Shown here one piece after another: positions 1 to 5,248 of a DNA stretch of 5,348 nt; positions within the stretch are counted from its first letter, which is position 1, and the number at the start of each line of letters is the position of its first letter. This DNA is from GCA-002722245 sp964230605 (GTDB lineage Bacteria; Bacteroidota; Bacteroidia; Flavobacteriales_C; GCA-002722245). The notes under the pieces were generated by a model. The model saw nothing but the letters and a program-made list of their open reading frames with translations, was not told where the DNA came from and ran no database searches. The DNA lies in contig CAXRIN010000049.1 of assembly GCA_964230605.1 (NCBI GenBank), forward strand, positions 1-5,348, in the 5' to 3' direction. The position numbers and the translations under genes are program-made.

Positions 1-141
1 AAGCACTAATGCATCAGCAGAATCATTTAATGCTAAAATTAAAGCTTTTAGAGCTCAGTTTAGAGGTGTAAAAAACAAGGAATACTTTTTATTCAGATTA
101 ACAAATATTTATGCCTAATCCCCAACTTTTGTGCTTGACCC
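1..141 (+). mobile_element. Right end of an ISAon1/ISL3-like insertion sequence (partial)
   Basis: The stretch holds the last codons of a transposase and then about 23 bp of non-coding sequence (119-141) ending in GTGCTTGACCC. I recognise this as the style of terminal sequence found in Bacteroidota ISAon1-type elements. The boundary near 141 is set by where histidine kinase coding sequence resumes (ATC ATT TTC from 142). The other terminus and the target-site duplication lie outside the window, so the exact end is an inference to within a few bases. The element contributes an in-frame TGA (136-138) just upstream of the kinase remnant. Confidence 0.75.
2..118 (+). CDS. IS transposase, C-terminal 38 residues (5' end outside window)
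   Basis: The open frame enters from the left edge and ends at TAA 116-118. It begins STNASAESFNAKIKAFRAQF and finishes with FLFRLTNIYA. The pattern SNASAESFNAKIKAFR...FR...FFLFRLTKIY is the conserved C-terminus of the Bacteroidota ISAon1-group transposases, DDE enzymes related to ISL3. The E of AESFN is probably the last acidic residue of the catalytic DDE triad, which is family knowledge and not testable on this fragment. The protein would catalyse cut-and-paste movement of the element. No frameshift is seen in the visible part, so the transposase may be intact. Its start and length cannot be judged. Confidence 0.82.
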   Translation, partial: STNASAESFNAKIKAFRAQFRGVKNKEYFLFRLTNIYA

Positions 142-303
142 ATCATTTTCCAACGATTACATAATAGGAAGAAGTATAGTGGTTCGGGAATTGGACTAGC
201 GCATTGCCGAAAAATAATTGAATTACACGGAGGTAAAATTTGGGTTGATAGTAAATTGAATAAAGGAAGTTATTTTAAATTTACAATCCCAATAAAATCT
301 TAG
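139..303 (+). pseudogene. Sensor histidine kinase, 3' remnant cut by IS insertion
   Basis: The 54-codon open frame ends at TAG 301-303 and encodes the end of a HATPase_c domain. It contains IIFQRLHNRKKYSGSGIGLA, followed by a helix and strand with HGGKIWVDSKLNKGSYFKF. The FQRLH segment is the F box/ATP-lid region. GSGIGLA is the G2 box, usually GTGIGLA, at residues 15-21. The style resembles PAS- or phytochrome-linked kinases of Bacteroidota. The H box, N box and sensor domains are absent: sequence upstream of about 141 is insertion-sequence end, with an in-frame TGA at 136-138 and no start codon. The gene is therefore read as disrupted. It converges on, and overlaps by 4 nt, a response regulator gene that may encode its former partner; that pairing is inference. 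Confidence 0.85.
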
Positions 304-322
304 TCTTTAGATCCTAAGATTT
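295..322. terminator. Candidate bidirectional hairpin at the kinase/response regulator junction
   Basis: AAATCTTAG (295-303) and CTAAGATTT (314-322) are perfect 9-bp inverted arms around a 10-nt loop. A T-rich run follows on the plus strand (CTTTT, 323-327) and TTTTATT follows on the minus strand. It spans the stop codons of both convergent genes, so it could stop transcription from either side. The stem has only two G:C pairs, so it would be a weak terminator and could be partly chance in AT-rich DNA. Confidence 0.45.
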
Positions 323-680
323 CTTTTGCATTATACTCACTCAAAGGTTTATTGATATAGTACTTAACACTTTCAATTGTTTGAGCCTTTTCCATATCAG
401 CCGGTAATATTGAAGAGGTTAACATAATTACATTTGTCTTTTCGTGTAAATTATCAATCTCCTCTTCTAAAATACTCAACAGCTCCCATCCGTCAATACT
501 CGGCATATTTATATCTAGAAATATATACTCAGGCAGTTTTTCCAGACTCAATATTTGCTCAATTGCCTCATCTGGATCAACAAATTTTTCTACTTTATGA
601 TTCTCATTTAAATCTTCAATTACCTTCTCTGTCAGGTAATTAAATCCTTCATTATCATCTATTAAGTAAATTAATGCCAT
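300..680 (-). CDS. Single-domain (CheY/Rcp-like) response regulator
   Basis: This 126-residue protein is a complete receiver domain with no output domain. It would accept a phosphoryl group from a histidine kinase and act by protein contact or in a phosphorelay. Numbering from the ATG at 678-680, the acidic pair is D8/D9 (LIDDN), the phospho-accepting aspartate is D56 (FLDINMP), the switch threonine is T88 (MLTSS) and the conserved lysine is K111 (NKPL). All key residues are present, so it should be functional. An in-frame TTG at 684-686 would add two residues (M-Y). I prefer the ATG because MALIYLIDDN begins the first beta strand at the usual distance. It lies 61 nt downstream of tadA on the same strand and may be cotranscribed with it. 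The adjacent kinase gene is broken, so it may now be an orphan or be served by another kinase. Confidence 0.93.
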   Translation of the reverse strand: MALIYLIDDNEGFNYLTEKVIEDLNENHKVEKFVDPDEAIEQILSLEKLPEYIFLDINMPSIDGWELLSILEEEIDNLHEKTNVIMLTSSILPADMEKAQTIESVKYYINKPLSEYNAKEILGSKD

Positions 681-709
681 ATACAATCGTTAATGTTGAA
701 TGATTATTA

Positions 710-727
710 CGAAAGATTAAACTTTCG
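710..727. other. Small inverted repeat between tadA and the response regulator
   Basis: CGAAAG (710-715) and CTTTCG (722-727) form a perfect 6-bp stem with a 6-nt loop in the 61-bp gap between the two minus-strand genes. No clear T-run follows on the minus strand (TAATAATC), so it is a poor intrinsic terminator. It could be a weak attenuator or mRNA-processing structure, or chance. Confidence 0.25.
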
Positions 728-741
728 GTTTCCAAAATCTT

Positions 742-1194
742 TCAAACATCTCTCTTTTGCGCGAAAAATCTTTTCAAAATATCAGAAGCCTCACTTTCCA
801 TCACGCCCCATTGAACTTCTGTTTTTGGATGAAGCATGTTTTCATTAAATGATCGATATCCTCGTTTATCATCCTTGGCAGCAATAACTACCTTTTTTAA
901 TCTTGTCCAATATCCAGCTCCGGCGCACATGGTACAAGGCTCAAGGGTTACATATAACGTGCATTCATCTAAAAACTTTCCGCCTAAATAATTGGCCGCC
1001 ATTGTAAATGCTTGCATTTCTGCATGAGCGGTTACATCATTTAAAGTCTCCGTCATGTTATGCGCTTTTGCTATAACTTGATTATTACAAACAATTACAG
1101 CTCCCACGGGAACCTCATCCATTTCAAAAGCTTTTTGTGCCTCTAAATAGGCCAACTTCATAAAATGTTCATCACTAAATACAGAAAGACTCAT
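742..1194 (-). CDS. tadA: tRNA-specific adenosine deaminase TadA
   Basis: The 150-residue cytoplasmic zinc deaminase would convert adenosine 34 of tRNA-Arg(ACG) to inosine, which lets one tRNA read several CGN codons. The zinc site is complete: H57-A-E59 (TAHAEM) supplies the histidine ligand and catalytic glutamate, and P86-C87-T-M-C90 (LEPCTMC) supplies the two cysteine ligands. The conserved VPVGAVIV strand (28-35) and the N-terminal helix are present. Length is normal for TadA. The NDVTAHAEM and GGKFLDECTLYVTLEPC segments match the Bacteroidota TadA type more than cytosine or guanine deaminases, though specificity is inferred from sequence style. The ATG at 1192-1194 gives a normal N-terminus. 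The gene is divergent from aspS, and a TAGTTTTG element lies just 4 nt before the start codon. Confidence 0.9.
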   Translation of the reverse strand: MSLSVFSDEHFMKLAYLEAQKAFEMDEVPVGAVIVCNNQVIAKAHNMTETLNDVTAHAEMQAFTMAANYLGGKFLDECTLYVTLEPCTMCAGAGYWTRLKKVVIAAKDDKRGYRSFNENMLHPKTEVQWGVMESEASDILKRFFAQKRDV

Positions 1195-1198
1195 GGGA

Positions 1199-1206
1199 CA
1201 AAACTA
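1199..1206 (-). promoter_or_regulatory. Candidate tadA -7 element (TAnnTTTG)
   Basis: The minus strand reads TAGTTTTG, an exact match to the Bacteroidota -7 consensus. It ends 4 nt before the tadA ATG, so initiation at the usual distance would fall at or next to the start codon and give a leaderless or nearly leaderless mRNA. No TTG is found at the usual -33 spacing, because that position falls in the GTCGACT repeat. The match could be chance. Confidence 0.35.
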
Positions 1207-1215
1207 AAGTTTTCA

Positions 1216-1240
1216 GTCGACTGTCGACTGTCGACTGTCA
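1216..1240. repeat. 7-bp tandem repeat GTCGACT, about 3.6 copies
   Basis: Three exact GTCGACT units occupy 1216-1222, 1223-1229 and 1230-1236. A degenerate partial fourth (GTCAAC, 1237-1242) follows. Each unit contains the palindrome GTCGAC, and CAGTCGACTG (1214-1223) is a 10-bp palindrome. The array is far more GC-rich than its surroundings. It lies in the spacer between divergent tadA and aspS, where the -33 regions of both candidate promoters should fall. It could be a protein-binding array, a slippage-prone promoter spacer or a dispersed genomic repeat; the sequence alone does not decide. Confidence 0.85.
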
Positions 1241-1249
1241 ACCTTTTAC

Positions 1250-1257
1250 TATTTTTG
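1250..1257 (+). promoter_or_regulatory. Candidate aspS -7 element (TAnnTTTG)
   Basis: TATTTTTG matches the Bacteroidota -7 consensus exactly and lies 23 nt upstream of the aspS ATG. That would give a 5' leader of roughly 15-20 nt. No TTG sits at the usual -33 spacing; that position is inside the GTCGACT repeat. Confidence 0.45.
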
Positions 1258-1280
1258 CCTTTCAATTTTATTTGGAAATT

Positions 1281-3029
1281 ATGTACAGGTCACACAACTG
1301 CGGAGAATTAAGAATTTCAAACGTTGGACAAGAAGTAACCTTAAGTGGTTGGGTTCAGAAGGTTAGAAATAAAGGAGGAATGATTTGGGTTGATTTACGT
1401 GACCGATATGGAATTACTCAATTAGCCTTGGAAGAAGGAATTTCCAGTTCTGAAACAATCGAGATAGCTAAGAAATTAGGCCGTGAATTTGTTGTTTCTG
1501 TTAAAGGAGAAGTAATTGAGCGTTTTTCGAAATCAGATAAAATTCCAACCGGTGAAATTGAAATTAAGGTTGATGAATTAAAAATTCTTAACGCTGCTTT
1601 AACGCCTCCATTTACGATTGAGGATGATACTGACGGAGGAGAAGAATTAAGAATGAAGTACCGCTACCTGGATATCAGAAGAAATCCGGTGCGTGCAAAC
1701 CTGGAATTAAGAAACAAAGTTTCCTTCGAAACAAGAAAATATTTGGAAAGTCAAGACTTTCTTGAAGTTGAAACACCAGTATTAATAAAATCAACTCCTG
1801 AAGGTGCTCGTGATTTTGTTGTTCCTTCAAGAATGAACCCAGGAGAATTCTACGCTTTACCGCAATCTCCACAAACATTTAAACAGTTATTAATGGTAGC
1901 GGGAATGGATCGTTACTACCAAATTGTAAAATGTTTTAGAGATGAAGATTTAAGAGCTGATCGTCAGCCTGAGTTTACTCAAATAGATTGTGAAATGTCG
2001 TTTGTAACGCAAGAGGATATCATTCAAACTTTTGAAGGATTAGCTAAACATTTATTCAAATCTGTTTTAAACGTTGAGTTAGGTGAATTTCCAAGAATGA
2101 CTTATGCTGATGCAATGAAGTTATATGGGAGTGATAAGCCAGATACAAGATTCGGAATGGAATTCGTTGAATTAAACGACGTTGCTCAAAACAAAGGGTT
2201 TAAAGTTTTTGATGCTGTGGAGTTAGTTGTTGGAATCAACATTGAAGGATGCGCCTCGTACAGTAGGAAACAATTAGATGCAATTACTGACTTCGTTAAG
2301 CGCCCTCAAGTTGGAGCAAACGGTGTTGTATATGTGAAATATAATGAAGACGGTACTTTTAAGTCTTCTGTAGATAAATTCTTTGATCAAGAAGGGTTAC
2401 AAGCTTGGGCAGATAAAGCAAACGCAAAGCCAGGTGATTTACTTTTAGTTTTAGCTGGAGATACAAATAAGGTTCGTAACCAAATGAATGAATTAAGATT
2501 ACATATGGGTAACGAACTTGGATTGAGAGATCCTAAAGTATTTAAACCTTTATGGGTTGTTGACTTCCCTCTTTTAGAGTGGGATGAAGAAACTGAAAGA
2601 TACCATGCTATGCACCACCCATTCACTTCTCCTAAAGAAGAAGATTTTGATAAAATGGAATCTGCTCCAGGAGAGGTTCGTGCTAATGCATATGATTTAT
2701 GTATGAATGGTGTTGAATTAGGAGGTGGTTCTATTAGAATCTTTGATAAACAATTACAGAAAAGAATGTTCGACCTTTTAGGTTTTTCTGAAGAGGAAGC
2801 TAAAGAACAATTTGGATTCTTGATGAACGCTTTCGAATACGGAGCACCTCCTCATGGTGGTTTGGCATTTGGATTTGATAGATTATGTGCAATGCTCGGA
2901 GGGCAAGATTCAATCAGAGACTTTATTGCATTCCCAAAAAACAATTCTGGAAGAGACGTAATGATTGACGCCCCAGCGCCAATTGACAATACACAATTAA
3001 ATGAATTAAATATTTCACTTAAATCCTAA
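1281..3029 (+). CDS. aspS: Aspartyl-tRNA synthetase (class II, bacterial type)
   Basis: The 582-residue cytoplasmic enzyme attaches aspartate to tRNA-Asp using ATP. An N-terminal OB-fold anticodon-binding domain (about 1-110, with LSGWVQKVRNKGGMIWVDLRD) comes first. Motif 1 is around 152-170 (FLEVETPVL from F160), and QSPQ(195-198)TFKQ contributes to the amino-acid site. Motif 2 is FRDEDLRADRQPEFTQ at 219-234, including R220. YGSDKPDTR (282-290) leads into the bacterial GAD insertion, about 290-415. FPLLEW (429-434), GVELGGGSIR (477-486) and motif 3 GGLAFGFDR (526-534, ending in R534) complete the active site. Length and domain order are those of bacterial AspRS. The ATG at 1281 gives MYRSHNCGELR, the usual N-terminus in this phylum; the upstream in-frame TTG at 1272 is not needed. 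Whether it also charges tRNA-Asn cannot be told from sequence. Confidence 0.97.
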   Translation: MYRSHNCGELRISNVGQEVTLSGWVQKVRNKGGMIWVDLRDRYGITQLALEEGISSSETIEIAKKLGREFVVSVKGEVIERFSKSDKIPTGEIEIKVDELKILNAALTPPFTIEDDTDGGEELRMKYRYLDIRRNPVRANLELRNKVSFETRKYLESQDFLEVETPVLIKSTPEGARDFVVPSRMNPGEFYALPQSPQTFKQLLMVAGMDRYYQIVKCFRDEDLRADRQPEFTQIDCEMSFVTQEDIIQTFEGLAKHLFKSVLNVELGEFPRMTYADAMKLYGSDKPDTRFGMEFVELNDVAQNKGFKVFDAVELVVGINIEGCASYSRKQLDAITDFVKRPQVGANGVVYVKYNEDGTFKSSVDKFFDQEGLQAWADKANAKPGDLLLVLAGDTNKVRNQMNELRLHMGNELGLRDPKVFKPLWVVDFPLLEWDEETERYHAMHHPFTSPKEEDFDKMESAPGEVRANAYDLCMNGVELGGGSIRIFDKQLQKRMFDLLGFSEEEAKEQFGFLMNAFEYGAPPHGGLAFGFDRLCAMLGGQDSIRDFIAFPKNNSGRDVMIDAPAPIDNTQLNELNISLKS

Positions 3030-3031
3030 AA

Positions 3032-3412
3032 TTGTTTCTTCGCTATAACATATTCTCAATAACATTTTTCAGTCTGATTTTATTAGGTTGTCTTGTTCCA
3101 GGAAGTACACTTCCTGCTTCAAATGCTAAAAACTTGGATAAAGTGGTGCACATACTGCTTTTCTTTATGTTTTCGTTTAGTGCAATTATTGGATTTGTGA
3201 AACAAAGTCAATTTCCAAGACTACATTTTGATGCTGTTAAATATGTTATTGGCATCTCTGTGTTTCTAACAGTTTCAACAGAAGTAATACAACATTTTTT
3301 TATCCCAAGAAGAACCTTTGATGTTTTTGATATCGTTGCAGATTTAGTTGGAATAGCAATTGGATTTGGGTTGTTTCTCTATGTGCGAGGGGACAAAAAA
3401 TGCGGTTTTTAA
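3032..3412 (+). CDS. VanZ-like family small membrane protein
   Basis: The 126-residue protein has four predicted membrane segments at about 7-24, 38-56, 68-86 and 100-118, all in the inner membrane. Conserved VanZ-like features are VPGSTLP after the first segment, DKVVH (36-40) opening the second, TEVIQ (83-87) ending the third, and RRTFDVFD..AD (93-104) before the fourth. The namesake VanZ gives low-level teicoplanin resistance; most short VanZ-like proteins, including this kind, have no defined role. The start is TTG 3032-3034. An in-frame stop lies at 3020-3022 and the next in-frame ATG is inside the second membrane segment, so TTG is the only start that keeps the domain whole. It begins 2 nt after the aspS stop, implying cotranscription, and its stop overlaps that of convergent comF. 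Confidence 0.85.
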   Translation: MFLRYNIFSITFFSLILLGCLVPGSTLPASNAKNLDKVVHILLFFMFSFSAIIGFVKQSQFPRLHFDAVKYVIGISVFLTVSTEVIQHFFIPRRTFDVFDIVADLVGIAIGFGLFLYVRGDKKCGF

Positions 3413-4107
3413 TGCTTTAAACTTCGGAAAGCGAGACAAAGGATACTTACTTTAATCCCTCTTGAATTTAGCACCTTTGCACAAGCTGCTAAAGTTGCTC
3501 CAGTTGTAATCACATCATCTACCAAAAGAACATGTTTTACATCCAAATAACAAGAATCTAATTCAAATTTGTTTTGCATGTTTTGGTAACGATCATAAAC
3601 TCCTTTATCCGTTTGAGAATCTGACCTTACAGTTCTTATTAAAATATCAACCACAGGTTTGTCTAAACTACTACCTACACCTTTTGCTAAAAGCTCACCT
3701 TGATTATACCCCCTCTTTCTTTCCTTGCTTTTATGCATTGGAACAAACGAAATCAAATCACAATCATGAAATAAATGTTGACTCTTCTCTCCCAACAATT
3801 TACCTAATCGATCTGCTAAACTATAATTTGAATTGTATTTAAACTCATGAATTAAATGTTGAAGATTTTCTTGTTTTAAAAATTGAAATGGGGCAAAGCA
3901 AGTCTCTATTTTAGCCTTTCCCCAAAAAAGTTGTTCAATTTCATTTCCCTGAAAATCTTGTGATAAAAACTGAGAAAAATTAAGCTCACAAGTTAAACAA
4001 AACAAATCCTCGCCTCTTACCAATGTTGCTCCGCAACATTTACAATTTTGAGGATAAAAAACTGATAAAAAGGAACTTAAGCCAGGAATAGAGAATCTAG
4101 AATTCAT
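3409..4107 (-). CDS. comF: ComF family protein (phosphoribosyltransferase fold)
   Basis: The 232-residue protein begins with a probable zinc finger, with C22, C25, C37 and C40 as two CxxC pairs and an extra C24. The ComF signature VPMHKSKERKRGYNQGELLA follows at 122-141. The PRPP-binding loop of type I phosphoribosyltransferases, VLLVDDVITTGAT, is at 193-205 with its two acidic residues intact. ComF/ComFC proteins support uptake of transforming DNA in Bacillus and Haemophilus; no substrate for the phosphoribosyltransferase fold is firmly assigned. Length and domain order are normal and no key residue is missing. The ATG at 4105-4107 leaves a short N-terminal helix before the zinc finger, as in homologues. 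It is convergent with the vanZ-like gene (4-nt overlap) and divergent from the coiled-coil gene. No other competence genes are visible nearby. Confidence 0.93.
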   Translation of the reverse strand: MNSRFSIPGLSSFLSVFYPQNCKCCGATLVRGEDLFCLTCELNFSQFLSQDFQGNEIEQLFWGKAKIETCFAPFQFLKQENLQHLIHEFKYNSNYSLADRLGKLLGEKSQHLFHDCDLISFVPMHKSKERKRGYNQGELLAKGVGSSLDKPVVDILIRTVRSDSQTDKGVYDRYQNMQNKFELDSCYLDVKHVLLVDDVITTGATLAACAKVLNSRGIKVSILCLAFRSLKH

Positions 4108-4114
4108 TTATCCC

Positions 4115-4122
4115 CAAAAATA
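4115..4122 (-). promoter_or_regulatory. Candidate comF -7 element (TAnnTTTG)
   Basis: The minus strand reads TATTTTTG, an exact consensus match 7 nt before the comF ATG, predicting a very short leader. The nearest minus-strand TTG (4149-4151) is 26 nt upstream, longer than the usual spacing of about 17-23, so the -33 element is doubtful. Confidence 0.4.
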
Positions 4123-4125
4123 CAG

Positions 4126-4133
4126 TATATTTG
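4126..4133 (+). promoter_or_regulatory. Candidate -7 element for the coiled-coil gene
   Basis: TATATTTG matches TAnnTTTG exactly and lies 29 nt before the ATG at 4163, predicting a leader of about 20-25 nt. Only 3 bp separate it from the opposing comF -7 element, so the two polymerases would compete for the site. No TTG is seen at -33 spacing. Confidence 0.45.
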
Positions 4134-4162
4134 CGTTTGGATACAGAGTCAAGAATAAATTT

Positions 4163-5146
4163 ATGAGCGATTCACAAGAGAAAAAAAAGGGGAAAGGGTT
4201 GATTATTATCCTATTAGTATTAGTAGGAGTTTTAACTGGAGCAGCTGGATTTTTAGCCAAAGTTGCCTTCGTTGACAAGGATGGAGAAATCGAAACTTTA
4301 CAGCGTAAATCAACAACTGCAGAGGATAGATTCAAAAGATTAACTGGTGATGTAAACAAAGCAAAAGAGTTATTAAAAACGATTGATATCTCTGATATTG
4401 ACACTGCTGTTCTAGGAGGTGAAATTGAAGCAATTTTGGCCAAAAGAAAAGAAAGTGCGGCAAAAATTGCTGAACTAGAAGGTCAAATTCAAGACTTAAT
4501 TGCTCAATCAGACGGTCAAGCTAAAAACTTTAATCAGTTCAAAGCATTGTATGCAAAACTTAAAACTGAAGTTTACCTTTTAAGATCTGAGATTTCAAAA
4601 CTAAAAGCTAAGAATCAAGCATTAATTTCTGAGAATGCCAGATTAAAAGAAGAGAATGCGAAATTGGGAACAGATTTAGCTGGAGCTAATGAAAGAAACA
4701 CTCAATTATCAAGCGAAAACAATACTCTTCAAGGAAAAGTTAATATTGGAAAACGTTTACAAACTTTTGATAAAAACGCAGAAGGTATTAAGTTGAGAAG
4801 AAATGGTGAAGAAAAGTCAACTAACAGAGCTAGAAGAGCCGATAAGATTAGAGTTGCTTTCACGATTGGTAAAAATGAATTAGCTGAAGCTGGTAACACT
4901 AACTTATACTTAAGAGTTCTTGATCCAGACAATAAGTGTATTTCAGAAGATGGAAGCGAATTCCAGTATAAAAACGAGAAGTTAATTTACACTTCAAAAG
5001 AGACTATTAATTACCAAAACGCTGCAACAGACGTAATTTTATACGCTGAAAAAGCTGCAGGTAAAGTTTTTACAGAAGGTTTATATAAAGTGCAAGTTTA
5101 CACTGATACTGATATGATTTTAGTTGATTCATTCACACTGAAATAA
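4163..5146 (+). CDS. Membrane-anchored coiled-coil protein, function unknown
   Basis: I do not recognise a characterised family in this 327-residue protein. A short lysine-rich cytoplasmic start (1-11) is followed by one hydrophobic segment at about 12-34 (LIIILLVLVGVLTGAAGFLA). There is no cleavage site, so it is probably an uncleaved anchor. Residues 42-72 and about 86-193 have heptad-like spacing rich in K, E, A, L and Q, with leucine-zipper-like stretches such as ARLKEENAKL, and should form a long coiled coil. A basic linker (208-229, LRRNGEEKS..RARRAD) leads to a predicted beta-rich C-terminal domain (229-327), with alternating strands such as KIRVAFTI, NLYLRVLD and LYKVQVYT. Similar flavobacterial proteins are, from memory, sometimes labelled chromosome-partitioning proteins; there is no ParA ATPase motif here and I would not transfer that name. 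The gene appears monocistronic, with a candidate promoter at 4126 and a strong terminator at 5154. Confidence 0.85.
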   Translation: MSDSQEKKKGKGLIIILLVLVGVLTGAAGFLAKVAFVDKDGEIETLQRKSTTAEDRFKRLTGDVNKAKELLKTIDISDIDTAVLGGEIEAILAKRKESAAKIAELEGQIQDLIAQSDGQAKNFNQFKALYAKLKTEVYLLRSEISKLKAKNQALISENARLKEENAKLGTDLAGANERNTQLSSENNTLQGKVNIGKRLQTFDKNAEGIKLRRNGEEKSTNRARRADKIRVAFTIGKNELAEAGNTNLYLRVLDPDNKCISEDGSEFQYKNEKLIYTSKETINYQNAATDVILYAEKAAGKVFTEGLYKVQVYTDTDMILVDSFTLK

Positions 5147-5153
5147 ACATTAC

Positions 5154-5212
5154 GACATTTAAAACAAAAAAGTTGTTTAGCATTGCTAAACAACTTTTTT
5201 GTTTTAAATGTC
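5154..5212. terminator. Intrinsic terminator with a 28-bp perfect stem
   Basis: Arms 5154-5181 and 5185-5212 are exact reverse complements, with a 3-nt loop ATT. The core is GTTGTTTAGC/GCTAAACAAC followed by TTTTTT on the plus strand. The matching AAAAAA before the core makes it work in both directions on paper. It begins 7 nt after the stop of the coiled-coil gene and would end that transcript. The stem is unusually long and its last bases may overlap the end of the neighbouring insertion sequence. Confidence 0.9.
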
Positions 5213-5221
5213 CCGTCCTGA

Positions 5222-5248
5222 AATAAGTTGACACATTTACAACTTATT
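5222..5248 (+). promoter_or_regulatory. Hairpin abutting the IS orfA start codon
   Basis: AATAAGTTG (5222-5230) and CAACTTATT (5240-5248) are perfect 9-bp inverted arms around a 9-nt loop, and the ATG follows at once. In mRNA read through from outside the element this would fold against the start codon and reduce translation. Transcripts starting inside the element would lack the left arm. That mechanism is known for other IS families; here it is inference from position. Confidence 0.55.

Noticed and set aside
434..643. Plus-strand open frame across the response regulator
   Set aside because: It is antisense to a complete receiver domain with all catalytic residues; the product has no motif.
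1214..1242. GTCGACT array as a CRISPR or integron-like repeat
   Set aside because: The units are 7 bp, directly adjacent and without spacers, and no associated genes are present.
1675..2626. Minus-strand open frames inside aspS (1675-1878, 2387-2626)
   Set aside because: They are shadows of a fully conserved AspRS reading frame, with no domain signal of their own.
3074..3097. Possible lipoprotein signal (LILLGC) at the start of the VanZ-like protein
   Set aside because: The cysteine sits within the conserved GCLVPGSTLP segment typical of VanZ-like proteins, and cleavage would remove the first membrane helix.
3395..3410. AAAAA-TGCGG-TTTTT as a terminator between the VanZ-like gene and comF
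   Set aside because: The stem is A:T pairs only, 5 bp long, with no extension; it is expected by chance in AT-rich DNA.
4108..4443. Minus-strand open frame opposite the start of the coiled-coil gene
   Set aside because: It lies antisense to a well-supported gene, has low-complexity composition (runs of I, S, F, N) and no recognisable motif; it would also remove the comF promoter region.
4729..4932. Minus-strand open frame inside the coiled-coil gene
   Set aside because: Its hydrophobic look comes from reading the complement of a charged region; no start context or motif supports it.
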